Origin: Salirhabdus sp. Marseille-P4669 | Lineage (GTDB): Bacteria > Bacillota > Bacilli > Bacillales > Alkalibacillaceae | Assembly (NCBI RefSeq): GCF_900240405.1 | Contig: NZ_OEQK01000005.1 | Span: 186,001 to 250,000 of the forward strand | Length of the DNA: 64,000 nucleotides | Direction: 5' to 3' | The notes under the pieces: generated by a model | The model's input: the letters and a program-made list of their open reading frames with translations, nothing else | Database searches by the model: none | What the model was told of the DNA's origin: nothing | Made by a program: the position numbers and the translations under genes | In this document: positions 8,446 through 18,232 of the stretch, piece by piece | Layout: every line of letters starts with the position of its first letter | Numbering within the stretch: position 1 is the stretch's first letter

Positions 8446-9270
8446 ATGGAATCTAACTTGAAAGTGGTTCGTGTACCAATTACAACCCCAACACTTTATC
8501 CAAATACGGAATCAAATAGCTATTTAATTGGTAATGACAAGGAATGTATTTTAATCGATGCAGGCTATGATCAAACCGAAACAAAAGTATTGCTAGAGCA
8601 AGCGATAACAAAGCATAATCTCGCAATTCCAAAGAAAATTATATTAACACATGGTCATCAAGACCATGCGCCTGGTGTAAAACAATTAACGCATTGGTCC
8701 CCTACTGTTTACTGTCATGAAAAAGAACGGAATATGATAAAGGAAGCGGTTTATCCTTTTACCCAAATTGTTCCCGTAAAGGATAATGAAGCATTTATTA
8801 TTTTTGATACAAAAATATTTGTGCTCCATACTCCAGGGCATACGAAAGGGCATTTAAGTGTGTATATTCCTTCTAAGAAAGTACTAATCTCAGGTGATAA
8901 TATCGTTTCAGAAGGAACTACATGGATCGGACCTCCTGACGGCGATATGCATGATTATCTTGAAACATTAAAGAAGCTTAATCAGTTAGACATAGAGAGA
9001 ATTGGCCCTGGACATGGGGATTGGGTAACAGCCCCTTATGAAAAAATACAATTTGTACGAAAGCGCAGAATCGATAGGGAAAATCAGATTATCAATTTGT
9101 TAAAAACAAATAATAATCTTTCTTCAGAAGAGATTACACAATTAATTTATCAAGACACGATCCATCCAAGCGTATTTGGGGTTGCAAATCGTACAATGGA
9201 AGCACATCTCCTCAAGCTTATCCAGGATGGAAAAGTATCCAAGCAAGGAGATCGGTATTCAATTTCGTAG
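8446..9270 (+). CDS. Metallo-beta-lactamase-fold hydrolase
   Basis: About 274 residues. The zinc motif is THGHQDHAPG (HxHxDH), followed by HTPGHTKGH and GPGHGDW, which complete the dinuclear metal site. The C-terminal 60 residues form a winged-helix-like segment seen in MBL proteins related to human LACTB2 and bacterial relatives. Three in-frame ATGs lie close together, and 8446 is preferred because AAAGG is nine bases upstream. The 3' end overlaps the convergent Nudix gene by 12 bases. The substrate is unknown; thioesters, nucleic acids or lactones are all possible for this fold. Confidence 0.82.
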   Translation: MESNLKVVRVPITTPTLYPNTESNSYLIGNDKECILIDAGYDQTETKVLLEQAITKHNLAIPKKIILTHGHQDHAPGVKQLTHWSPTVYCHEKERNMIKEAVYPFTQIVPVKDNEAFIIFDTKIFVLHTPGHTKGHLSVYIPSKKVLISGDNIVSEGTTWIGPPDGDMHDYLETLKKLNQLDIERIGPGHGDWVTAPYEKIQFVRKRRIDRENQIINLLKTNNNLSSEEITQLIYQDTIHPSVFGVANRTMEAHLLKLIQDGKVSKQGDRYSIS

Positions 9271-9918
9271 TTCCGATTCATTTTTACGTTCTGGTAATAC
9301 TAAAGGGCCAGAGCCAACTAAATAGTTCGCAATTGTCTTTAAAGATGCTTTTGTTGGCGGGGCTAAAGCAATTTCGCCCTTATCAAAAGCTGTTAAAGCC
9401 TCCGTTGGACTGGCCCAATATGCTTCATCAATTTCCGTTTCTTCTGGCTGAGGTGTTTGGCCAGGTGGCATCTTGGCAATAAAAAAACGGGTATCATAGC
9501 GGTATTTTTGAGTTTCAGGAGTGATGCGATGCCCAAAATAGTGCAGTTTACCTAAATCTAATTGTACATTTTCTGATTCCAAAAAATGTAAGAAAGTAAT
9601 GTCTCCCTTTATTAATTGTTTTCTATAATGCCATTTAGCGTCAGCTGGGATCTGTTCATCCTCCACAAGTAATACCCCCACCTCTTCAAACAATTCTCGA
9701 GCTGCGGCTATGTAATATGAAAAGTCAAAGCAACTGTCTTTTGGACAATTAATAAAATACTTATCATTATATAAAGAATCCTTCTCATCCACTGAACCAC
9801 CAGGAAAAACAAAAAATCCTCCTAAAAATTTCATTGTTACGGGGCGCTTCGTTAAGTAAACGTTATTTTGTTGATCCATTAAAATGACAGTCGATGCTGG
9901 TTTTGGAATAGAAATCAT
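9259..9918 (-). CDS. Nudix hydrolase, NUDT19-like long form
   Basis: 219 residues. The Nudix motif is spread over GGFFVFPGGSVD (about 33-44) and AARELFEEVGVLL (about 72-84), with the catalytic REx2EE intact and an insertion between its halves. That layout is characteristic of the NUDT19/coenzyme A diphosphatase-like branch rather than MutT. The RITPETQKYRYDTRFF segment (about 131-146) is also typical of that branch. ATG with a GGAGGA site. It is convergent with the preceding gene, with overlapping 3' ends. Likely hydrolyses an X-linked nucleoside diphosphate; substrate inferred only. Confidence 0.78.
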   Translation of the reverse strand: MISIPKPASTVILMDQQNNVYLTKRPVTMKFLGGFFVFPGGSVDEKDSLYNDKYFINCPKDSCFDFSYYIAAARELFEEVGVLLVEDEQIPADAKWHYRKQLIKGDITFLHFLESENVQLDLGKLHYFGHRITPETQKYRYDTRFFIAKMPPGQTPQPEETEIDEAYWASPTEALTAFDKGEIALAPPTKASLKTIANYLVGSGPLVLPERKNESELRN

Positions 9919-10017
9919 ATGTTCCTCCTTTACGTTTACAAGACTTGTATGTAACTACTAAACATATTCAACAATAAAGGCAATATTCCTCTACTATTCT
10001 TCTATTCAACCATATTC

Positions 10018-10920
10018 CTATTGATATTTTCCTAAGTTTGTATAAAAGTGATGTAAAAAGTTATAAAACAATTCCTCTGTAGGTAATAAAGGTCTCTCGG
10101 AAGATATAACTGTACCAATCGTTCTTGTGACTGCTGGCTCTCTTACGGGTATACGAACAGTTGCTCTTGGAATGTTGTCTACTAACGTAAATTCAGGAAC
10201 TAAAGAAATCCCAAGTCCTGCTGAAACTAATCCCTTTATTGCTGTCATTTCCTCTCCTTCAAAGGATACATTAGGTTCAAATCCTAGCTGTTGGCAAGCA
10301 TTTGTAATAATATCTCGTAAAATGAACCCTTTCGGAAATAACACAAACGTTTCATCGCGTAAGTCCGTTAATCGAATGGATGGGAATGATGCCAATTTAT
10401 GATTTCGAGGTATAAGCGCATCCATCTTTTCTGTGAATAATATAGAGCTTTTAATTCTCTTTGAGGCTTGTGGGACAGGTCCCATTAATGCAATATTAAT
10501 ATCTCCTATAATTATTTTTTCTTCAAGTTCATAATACGTTCCTTGAAAAAACTGAAATTTGACATTTGGATGTTCTTTTCGAAATACAGAGATAGAGGTT
10601 GGTAAAATGTAAGATGCTAGACTGCTTGTAAAACCGATGTGTATCGTTCCTCTTTCCGGGTCTACATATTCATCCATAACCTGCTTTGCGTGTTCGAGCG
10701 CATTTACTGCATTTCTCATGTGCTCTAAAAAGATATGACCAATAGGAGTCAACCGTACATTTCTTCCTTCACGGATAAAGAGTTTAACACCAAGTTCATT
10801 TTCTAAATTAACGATTTGTCTACTAATGGCAGACTGAGCAACATGTAATGCATTCGCTGCGTCCGTCATATGCTCACGTTCTGCAACTTCAATAAAATAC
10901 ATTATTTGACGAAGTTCCAT
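10018..10920 (-). CDS. gltC: LysR-family regulator, GltC orthologue
   Basis: 300 residues with an N-terminal winged helix (MELRQIMYFIEVAE start, helix-turn-helix about 18-37) and a LysR effector domain. It aligns closely with B. subtilis GltC over its whole length, including GTIHIGF, LALxGPVP-type and FVLFPKGF segments. GltC activates the glutamate synthase operon gltAB in response to 2-oxoglutarate. Here its divergent neighbour is a glutamate dehydrogenase gene instead, separated by about 216 bases containing a T-N11-A-type dyad. It therefore probably controls that gene. Confidence 0.87.
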   Translation of the reverse strand: MELRQIMYFIEVAEREHMTDAANALHVAQSAISRQIVNLENELGVKLFIREGRNVRLTPIGHIFLEHMRNAVNALEHAKQVMDEYVDPERGTIHIGFTSSLASYILPTSISVFRKEHPNVKFQFFQGTYYELEEKIIIGDINIALMGPVPQASKRIKSSILFTEKMDALIPRNHKLASFPSIRLTDLRDETFVLFPKGFILRDIITNACQQLGFEPNVSFEGEEMTAIKGLVSAGLGISLVPEFTLVDNIPRATVRIPVREPAVTRTIGTVISSERPLLPTEELFYNFLHHFYTNLGKYQ

Positions 10921-10951
10921 TTTATCCCACCATTCATGCTGATTTAAGATT

Positions 10952-10967
10952 GATTTTATCTAAAATC
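10952..10967. promoter_or_regulatory. LysR-type dyad between gltC and gdhA
   Basis: GATTTTA and TAAAATC form a perfect inverted repeat around TC, 32-47 bases upstream of gltC. LysR regulators bind such T-N11-A dyads, usually overlapping their own promoter. Assignment to GltC is inference from position. Confidence 0.5.
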
Positions 10968-11136
10968 TATATTGATTCGATTAATGTATTCATTATACAA
11001 TAAAAACAATATTTTTTTTTGAAATATGAGAAATCTTCTCTTTAAGAAAATAATGAAAACAAGCGTTAGATAGTTAATACTCCGATTCACAAAATAAAAG
11101 AATCCATGATTACAGTAAGCATTAAGGGGGATTGCA

Positions 11137-12519
<1,383 letters not shown>

Positions 12520-12601
12520 AAATGGAGTGGGATTATGTTTTACTTTTCTGGATTCGAGAAGTTTATTTCATGGGTTAAAGAGTTCTAGTTCGTAAACCGT
12601 T

Positions 12602-12642
12602 ACAAGCCGAAAACAGACGCGTATTTTCTGTTTTCGGCTTGT
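12602..12642. terminator. 16-bp perfect hairpin after gdhA
   Basis: Positions 12602-12617 pair perfectly with 12627-12642 around a 9-base loop, CGCGTATTT. A T-rich stretch follows on the plus strand, so it can terminate gdhA. The loop is itself part of the first unit of the periodic repeat, which is unusual for a plain terminator. Confidence 0.7.
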
Positions 12643-12860
12643 ATTATTTTGGTTTCGACTCGTAAATCTTTTGCATAGACGAGTATTTTTCTGACTGACG
12701 CGTATTTTCGAACATAGGCGAGTATTTCCCGTTTATTGACTAATAAAATAACCAATAGACGCGTATTCAGGATTTGAACGAATAAAAACGTAAAACAGAC
12801 GCGCAAAATTATAGAGGTGGCGAATATTATTCATGGCACGACGAGTATTTGTCCATTTTC
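12616..12860. repeat. Degenerate repeat array, 12 units with 19-22-nt period
   Basis: A GACGCGTATTT-like core recurs at 12616, 12636, 12657, 12678, 12697, 12717, 12738, 12758, 12777, 12798, 12818 and 12840. The core is conserved (GACGMGTATTT in most units) and the remaining 8-11 bases of each unit are variable. Spacing varies by single bases, so no reading frame survives across the array and it is not a protein repeat. It fills most of the gdhA to 12995 intergenic region. Confidence 0.75.
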
Positions 12861-12994
12861 GTTATTTCCCCATAGATTAGGATAAAAATGCGAATGAATA
12901 ATCAACCTAAACAAAAAACTAAGACTCCGTTATCGTAAAAAAAGTGTTTTCGAACTGTCCCATCCTCTTTTTTCACACTCTCCCTGTTCCCATT

Positions 12995-13936
12995 TCACAT
13001 CACGCGTTTCTTACATTGTTCAATTACCGCAATGGTTTCCTTTTGTTGTCTTTTTAGTTGTTCTTTAGACCAATTTGTCTCTTTTTCATGTAAATCCTTA
13101 TTTATTAACAGCAACATCCATATCGAGAAAATGAGAGAAAAACGATAATAATCTGCTATAAACGTCTTTCTTAAATTTGGATCTGTAATTTGTATTGTAT
13201 TTAAATAATTATGGAGTGTTTCTTCTCGTACTGTTTGGTCTGGCATTTTAGGAAATTCAGGATGTGTACTGTCGATTAAGAAATATAAATCCCAATGAGG
13301 AATATTCAAATGCAAGTGCTCCCAATCGATTACAACAACATCCATGTTGGTAGTGTATCCGAAATTACCTAAATGGAGATCACCATGAGAAACAACCTTT
13401 TTATATTCAAATGTCTTATGTACTACCTTTTGAAAGAAAAGATTGCTATCTTTTTCTGACCAATCTATTTCCTTGATTATTTCTATAACCATAGCTTTCT
13501 CGTTTATGAGCGAGTGTTGAATGTCTTCAATAGTTGGCTTTTGCCCCTGTAGAGTATTAAGCTCCTCCTTTGATGTTGGAAATGCATGCCACCAAGCTAT
13601 ATAATTTGTTACCTTAGCTAGAAGCTTCCTACTGTACTCATGTTTAATAGAACCAAAGTCTTCCATAAGAATCCAGCTTTCATCAAAATTGCTAGAGTAA
13701 TGGTGTGCAACGATTTTAGGAAATATTGCTGGAAAGTCTTTTAAAATATGTTGATGTACCCAAAGCTCTTGTTTAATGGGGGTTTTGGTTTTTATCGATT
13801 TAAATATATAGCTTCTGTCATTCTCGAAAAACACTCGTTCCACTAATCTGTCGTTTAGTCCCTGATAGAGTTTCTCTTTTCGAATGACTTTTTGGTCATT
13901 TAAATTTCCGTTCGGCAAAACGAATTCGTGATACAT
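12995..13936 (-). CDS. Aminoglycoside phosphotransferase-fold kinase
   Basis: 313 residues of the APH/choline-kinase superfamily. The catalytic loop is SHGDLHLGNFG (Asp186, Asn191) and the metal-binding motif is VVIDWEHL (Asp204). The N-lobe is short, with IFKSIK (about 44-49) supplying the ATP lysine. Such Bacillus proteins include CotS-like and small-molecule kinases, and most are not drug-resistance enzymes. ATG after GGGAG. Monocistronic. The phosphorylated substrate cannot be read from sequence. Confidence 0.75.
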   Translation of the reverse strand: MYHEFVLPNGNLNDQKVIRKEKLYQGLNDRLVERVFFENDRSYIFKSIKTKTPIKQELWVHQHILKDFPAIFPKIVAHHYSSNFDESWILMEDFGSIKHEYSRKLLAKVTNYIAWWHAFPTSKEELNTLQGQKPTIEDIQHSLINEKAMVIEIIKEIDWSEKDSNLFFQKVVHKTFEYKKVVSHGDLHLGNFGYTTNMDVVVIDWEHLHLNIPHWDLYFLIDSTHPEFPKMPDQTVREETLHNYLNTIQITDPNLRKTFIADYYRFSLIFSIWMLLLINKDLHEKETNWSKEQLKRQQKETIAVIEQCKKRVM

Positions 13937-14140
13937 TTGGAGTCGCTCCCAATTAAATACTCATTTTTTATAATTTTACCATGATTTTCTAGTCATAGAT
14001 AGAAAGGGATTCCTATATCTTTTTTTCCCCTCCCCCATTAAAATACAAATCTATTTTTAAACGGATATGTTGTAATATGAAGAAAATATCGTTAAAATAA
14101 TAGAATCGAATATACGTTCTTATTTTAGGGGGTTTTCTTA

Positions 14141-14620
14141 ATGAAGGATATTAGCCTAGCGTTTTATAAGGATTCTTATAAAAAAGAATTATCAATGTTT
14201 TCCCTACCCGATGAACAAAGTCAATTTACAGCTTATCCACTAGAAGCATTGAAGAAATGCGAACTGGATCAGGAGCGGTTCCCTATTGTCATACTTTGGA
14301 AAGGGATACCTGCTGGCTTTTTCGTCTTGCATGGGTGGAATGGTGTTAAGACTTATAGTGAAAATCAAAATGCATTATTATTAAGAGCTTTCTCTATCGA
14401 TTCGATATATCAAGGAAAAGGCATGGCAAAACAATCTATAAAATTATTACCTGCCTTTGTAAAAGAGCACTTCCCGCATATAAATGAAATCGTATTAGGT
14501 GTAAATCATGCGAATAGTGTTGCTCAGCATGTATATTTAAAGGGAGGATTCATGGATAAAGGAAAGCGAATAATAGGCAAAAAAGGAGAGCAGTTTGTCT
14601 TTCATTTAACTATAAATTAA
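14141..14620 (+). CDS. GNAT family N-acetyltransferase
   Basis: 159 residues. The acetyl-CoA pyrophosphate loop is YQGKGMAKQSI (about 90-100), preceded by the central strand ALLLRAFSID. A NxxNSVAQHVYLKGGF segment (about 126-141) is the usual C-terminal helix-strand. It resembles the Bacillus spermidine/ribosomal-type GNATs, but no substrate is evident. ATG with AGGGGG eight bases upstream. It stands alone with a hairpin behind it. Confidence 0.78.
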   Translation: MKDISLAFYKDSYKKELSMFSLPDEQSQFTAYPLEALKKCELDQERFPIVILWKGIPAGFFVLHGWNGVKTYSENQNALLLRAFSIDSIYQGKGMAKQSIKLLPAFVKEHFPHINEIVLGVNHANSVAQHVYLKGGFMDKGKRIIGKKGEQFVFHLTIN

Positions 14621-14656
14621 ACGACAACAGCCATCCCCTATCCTTGGCTGTTGCCG
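14621..14656 (+). terminator. Hairpin after the GNAT gene
   Basis: CAACAGCCA pairs with TGGCTGTTG, extended by ACG/CGT after a mismatch. The following tract is only moderately T-rich. Confidence 0.55.
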
Positions 14657-14742
14657 TTCTCTTGTTTAGCAAATGCTTCATTTTTTACCACTGACAGAAT
14701 AAAGTTAGATCGCCCCTTATTCAGAAAGACAATCTTTAGAGC

Positions 14743-16623
14743 TTACGCCATTACTTTACAAATATCGTTTGTGAACTCCACTGGATCTTCAATAGGTAGT
14801 CCTTCAATCAAAAGAGCTTGATTGTAAAGGATATTCGTATAAAGCTTCATTTTTTCTTTATCCTTGCTATCGTGAGCTCGTTTAATCGATTGGAATACAT
14901 TATGAGTTGTGTTAATTTCTAATACTTTTTCTGCTTTGATATTTTGGTTCTCTGGCATGGCATTTAAAACTTTTTCCATTTCAAGGCTAACTTCACCATC
15001 AGCTGATAAGCAGACTGGATGGGTTTTTAATCGTTTGGACACTCGAACATCTTTCACTTTTCCAGTTAAAAATTCTTTCATGGCTTCAAAAAGCTCTTTG
15101 TGTTCCTCATTCTCTTTTTCTATATTTTTATTATCATCCGCTTCTATACCTAAATCTCCACTCGAAACCGATTTGAATTCTTTTTCCTTATAGGACATTA
15201 TCATCTTAATTGCGAATTCATCAATATCTTCTTTGAAATATAGAATTTCATATCCCTCGTCTGCCACGAGTTCAGTTTGTGGCAGCTTCTCAATTCTGTC
15301 ATAGGAATCCCCTGTTGCATAATAAATATATTTTTGATCCTCTTTCATGTTGGAAATATATTCATCTAACGTAACAAGCTTCTTTTCCTTTGAAGAATAG
15401 AACATTAATAAATCTTGTAATTCCTCTTTGTAGCGACCAAACTCATGATAAGCTCCAAATTTTAGTTGACGCCCAAATTCATTGTAGAATTTCTCGTATT
15501 TTTCGCGATCATTTTTCAGTAGCTTTTGTAATTCTGTTTTGATTTTTTTATTAATATTTTTAGCAATTAGTTTCAATTGACGATCCTGTTGAAGCATCTC
15601 TCTGGATATATTGAGAGACAAATCTTCTGAATCCACCATACCTTTGACAAAACTAAAATGATCTGGCAAGAGATCACCGCACTTGTTCATAATAAGTACG
15701 CCATTGGAGTAAAGCTCAAGACCTTTTTCAAATTCCTTTGTGTAATAATCAAATGGAATGGTTTCTGGGATAAATAAAATAGCGTTGTAGCGGATGGAAC
15801 CGTCCACATTTAAGTGAATATGTGTTAATGGCTTATCAAAACCGTACCGTTTTTCCTGATAAAAGTTTTCATAATCTTCATTAGAAAGCTCCCTTTTATT
15901 TTTTCTCCAAATGGGAACCATGCTATTTACAACTTCTTCTTTAGTAACATCTACTAATTCCTCATCGTTGTCGTCCTTAGGCTCTTTTGTTGTTATATCC
16001 ATTTTAATTGGATAACGGATGAAATCAGAATACTTTTTGATGATTTCTTTTAAACGATACTCCTCCAAAAACTCATCGTAATTCTCATCTTCTGAATTCT
16101 CTTTAATTTTTAATACGATATCAGTGCCTACGCCCTCTTTTTCCACAGGCGTAACGGTATATCCATCAGAGCCTGTGGACTTCCATTTGTAGGCTTCCTC
16201 ACTTCCTAACGCTTTACTAATAACCATTACTTCATCGGCAACCATAAAAGCAGCGTAAAATCCTACACCAAATTGACCAATGATATCATGTCCATCTTTT
16301 AGCTCTGTTTCATTTTTAAACGATAAGGAGCCACTCTTTGCTATTACACCAAGGTTATGAACGAGTTCGTCTTTCGTCATTCCAATCCCTGTATCCATCA
16401 CAGTTAATGTACGTTCCGTCTTATTTGGTACCACTTTAATATAGTAATCACTTTGGTTAAACGTAATGGAGTCATCTGTAAGTGCCTTGTAATAAATTTT
16501 ATCAATGGCGTCACTTGCGTTTGAAATTAATTCTCGTAAAAACACCTCTTTTTGCGAGTAAATAGAGTTGATCATTAAATCTAATAATCTTTTAGACTCT
16601 GCTTTAAATTGTCTTTTTGCCAT
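14743..16623 (-). CDS. htpG: HSP90-family chaperone HtpG
   Basis: 626 residues from the ATG at 16623 (AAGGGAG eight bases upstream). An in-frame upstream codon at 16647 would include the ribosome site and is rejected. The N-terminal GHKL ATPase is clear: [14 protein letters not shown] (Glu/Asn for Mg-ATP), DTGIGM, and GQFGVGFY lid. Middle-domain arginine-containing ISREMLQQ follows, and the C-terminal dimerisation domain is complete. HtpG is the cytosolic stress chaperone. A perfect CIRCE lies 37 bases upstream, placing it under HrcA, whereas B. subtilis htpG is not in the HrcA regulon. Confidence 0.96.
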   Translation of the reverse strand: MAKRQFKAESKRLLDLMINSIYSQKEVFLRELISNASDAIDKIYYKALTDDSITFNQSDYYIKVVPNKTERTLTVMDTGIGMTKDELVHNLGVIAKSGSLSFKNETELKDGHDIIGQFGVGFYAAFMVADEVMVISKALGSEEAYKWKSTGSDGYTVTPVEKEGVGTDIVLKIKENSEDENYDEFLEEYRLKEIIKKYSDFIRYPIKMDITTKEPKDDNDEELVDVTKEEVVNSMVPIWRKNKRELSNEDYENFYQEKRYGFDKPLTHIHLNVDGSIRYNAILFIPETIPFDYYTKEFEKGLELYSNGVLIMNKCGDLLPDHFSFVKGMVDSEDLSLNISREMLQQDRQLKLIAKNINKKIKTELQKLLKNDREKYEKFYNEFGRQLKFGAYHEFGRYKEELQDLLMFYSSKEKKLVTLDEYISNMKEDQKYIYYATGDSYDRIEKLPQTELVADEGYEILYFKEDIDEFAIKMIMSYKEKEFKSVSSGDLGIEADDNKNIEKENEEHKELFEAMKEFLTGKVKDVRVSKRLKTHPVCLSADGEVSLEMEKVLNAMPENQNIKAEKVLEINTTHNVFQSIKRAHDSKDKEKMKLYTNILYNQALLIEGLPIEDPVEFTNDICKVMA

Positions 16624-16659
16624 ATGTAGTTCTCCCTTCCTAAACATACTACTTATAGT

Positions 16660-16686
16660 TTAGCACTCTTTAGTTCCGAGTGCTAA
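16660..16686. promoter_or_regulatory. CIRCE operator (HrcA site) upstream of htpG
   Basis: TTAGCACTC, nine bases, GAGTGCTAA: an exact match to the CIRCE inverted repeat bound by HrcA. The candidate -35 TTGTCA on the minus strand overlaps its upstream arm. Confidence 0.95.
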
Positions 16687-16797
16687 TTGACAATAATTTT
16701 TTATCACATATTGCTTCACGTGTCAATATGGAGTAATTACTATACATTGTCTTTTTTAGTCATTGGCTAAGTTACACTTTACTAATGATATTTTTTG

Positions 16798-16833
16798 AAA
16801 ACAGAACCTCCATAAAAGGGGAAGTTCTGTTTG
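16798..16833. repeat. Hairpin upstream of htpG, no gene assigned
   Basis: AAACAGAAC pairs with GTTCTGTTT, continued by TCC/GGA after one mismatch. It lies between the MerR-operon terminator and the htpG promoter. The stretch 16687-17085 otherwise holds no gene that I can support. Confidence 0.6.
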
Positions 16834-16914
16834 ATTTAAACGCTCCCGTTACTTTAAGTGAATTCTTTACAATCTCAGCGAAAATACTCAATACCTTAAA
16901 TATGCAGTCTATAC

Positions 16915-16960
16915 AAAAAGGAACACCCTCCTGACTTCATCGTTGTCATGGACGTGTTCC
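16915..16960 (-). terminator. Terminator of the MerR/membrane-protein operon
   Basis: On the minus strand GGAACAC ... GTGTTCC closes a compound stem with an inner TGAC/GTCA helix, followed by TTTTTG. It lies about 125 bases after the stop of the membrane-protein gene. Confidence 0.8.
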
Positions 16961-17085
16961 CTACTTGGTTAGTTTCACTGCTTTAAAATTCAATAACTGC
17001 ACGAATTTGAATGTACAACCCTTGATCCTATTCATATTTAAGCAAATGGTTGTTTTCTATATAGCTTAGATAGAGTCTACAAGTT

Positions 17086-17520
17086 CTAAGTTACTGTAGC
17101 TTGCTTAACTTTTGTATATTTTTTATTCGTGCCTAATATAATCAAGGCAACATAAATTACGATAGCAATAGAATCTACTACTGTATCCATAAGAGCTGAA
17201 ACGTTAAGTAATACAGTAACGCCAAGGATGACAATCAGTCGGACGATTAGAATCGCCGCGATGATCCAAGCGGCAATTCGGATTTTTAATTGCTCCGGTT
17301 GGAATGACATGTAAAGGAATGCAATGCCGAAGACCAGATTTTCAGCAGTAATAATGTGCCAAACATACGTCAAGACCGTCTGGGTATCCATTGGTATCGC
17401 CTTAATGTCAAGTGTCGGTAGCTCAACGGATTGCCCGTTCCAAGCATGCGTAACTGCAAACAAAATCGCAAGAAACCCAACAATCAGATAATAATAATTC
17501 CTAATCTTGATGACGCTCAC
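17086..17520 (-). CDS. Four-helix membrane protein, partner of the MerR regulator
   Basis: About 144 residues with four hydrophobic segments (roughly residues 6-22, 50-70, 80-103 and 108-130) and a Lys-rich C-terminus. It overlaps the MerR gene, so the two are translationally coupled. The start is uncertain. AAGGAGG lies inside the end of the MerR gene at 17524-17530, only three bases before the GTG at 17520, and an ATG at 17547 lies upstream of that site. I do not recognise the family. The overlap with MerR suggests the regulator controls this protein. Confidence 0.7.
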   Translation of the reverse strand: MSVIKIRNYYYLIVGFLAILFAVTHAWNGQSVELPTLDIKAIPMDTQTVLTYVWHIITAENLVFGIAFLYMSFQPEQLKIRIAAWIIAAILIVRLIVILGVTVLLNVSALMDTVVDSIAIVIYVALIILGTNKKYTKVKQATVT

Positions 17521-17977
17521 AACCCTCCTTAGAAATTTCCGGATCATTCTCTCGGATATCTTTGTAAAGCTCCAGAACGAACTCTGCCAAACGTTGGTCG
17601 CTTTCTTTATTAAAGTCCCTTAATGTTTCGGCTGCCATATCGAGCAGCATGTTAACCTTTTTAAGATGAGCAATCTTCATCCGTGTATCTTCAATTTTAG
17701 CCTGAAGGAATAAAGCAACATCTTCACAGTAAGCGGTATCCATACTTTCCATCTTACGGAAACCAATAAATTTCTCTTTGATATCGTCAAGAGAAAAGTC
17801 CGCATACTGCATGATTTGAATATTCATCAAGTCAATAAGGTCATTCATCGAATACTTGCGGTACAGATTGTCATCCCGAGTTGGCGAGACGAGCCCAATT
17901 CGGTCATAATATCGTAGTGTATCTTTGGGTATACCAAGCTTTTCTGAAACCTCTTGTATAGAGTAAAGTTTTTCCAT
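17501..17977 (-). CDS. MerR-family transcriptional regulator
   Basis: 158 residues. The N-terminal winged helix is canonical: YSIQEVSEKLGIPKDTLRYYDRIGLVSP (about 5-32). A long dimerisation coiled coil (about 80-115) follows. The C-terminal effector part has one Cys in CEDVALF (about 84) and one near the end. It resembles the AdhR/YraB-type MerR proteins rather than metal sensors. The promoter in front has the 19-bp spacer and dyad of MerR autoregulation. Its -10 ends just six bases before the ATG, so the mRNA is probably leaderless. Confidence 0.88.
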   Translation of the reverse strand: MEKLYSIQEVSEKLGIPKDTLRYYDRIGLVSPTRDDNLYRKYSMNDLIDLMNIQIMQYADFSLDDIKEKFIGFRKMESMDTAYCEDVALFLQAKIEDTRMKIAHLKKVNMLLDMAAETLRDFNKESDQRLAEFVLELYKDIRENDPEISKEGCERHQD

Positions 17978-17983
17978 GAGTTA

Positions 17984-18014
17984 AGAATATCATTGGAGTT
18001 AGCTCCAATGTCAA
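17984..18014 (-). promoter_or_regulatory. MerR-type promoter/operator, 19-bp spacer, leaderless start
   Basis: Minus strand TTGACA (18009-18014) and TATTCT (17984-17989) are 19 bases apart. The spacer holds the perfect dyad ATTGGAG-N4-CTCCAAT (17992-18009). Over-long spacers with a central dyad are the hallmark of promoters untwisted by MerR activators. The expected start point coincides with the ATG at 17977. Confidence 0.88.
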
Positions 18015-18209
18015 GTAGTATTTATACTTTCCCTACATATGTGTTGTGTCAAATTTACTGCGTTATCCGATATTTAACGAAAAAGATTTATAAAATAGAT
18101 TCTTTTCCACTTTACGTATGAAACTTAACTTTAAATATATAAATAAAGAATCTAATATGCATAAGAAAAGAGGAAATATTCTCATGTATAGAACACAATA
18201 CCAAAAAAA

Positions 18210-18230
18210 ACCAAGTTACATTAACTTGGT
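18210..18230 (-). terminator. Terminator of the first WxL-type gene
   Basis: ACCAAGTTA-CAT-TAACTTGGT, a perfect 9-bp stem with a run of eight T on the minus strand, directly after the stop codon. The stretch 18015-18209 shows no gene. Confidence 0.85.
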
Positions 18231-18232
18231 GT

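Noticed and set aside
12600-12806. 68-residue minus-strand frame with KYAS-like repeats
   Set aside because: It is a translation of the periodic DNA repeat. Unit lengths of 19-22 bases break the frame, and no ribosome site precedes it.
16913-16960. Possible insertion-sequence end
   Set aside because: The GGAACAC/GTGTTCC repeat works as an intrinsic terminator, and no transposase remnant or target duplication is visible.
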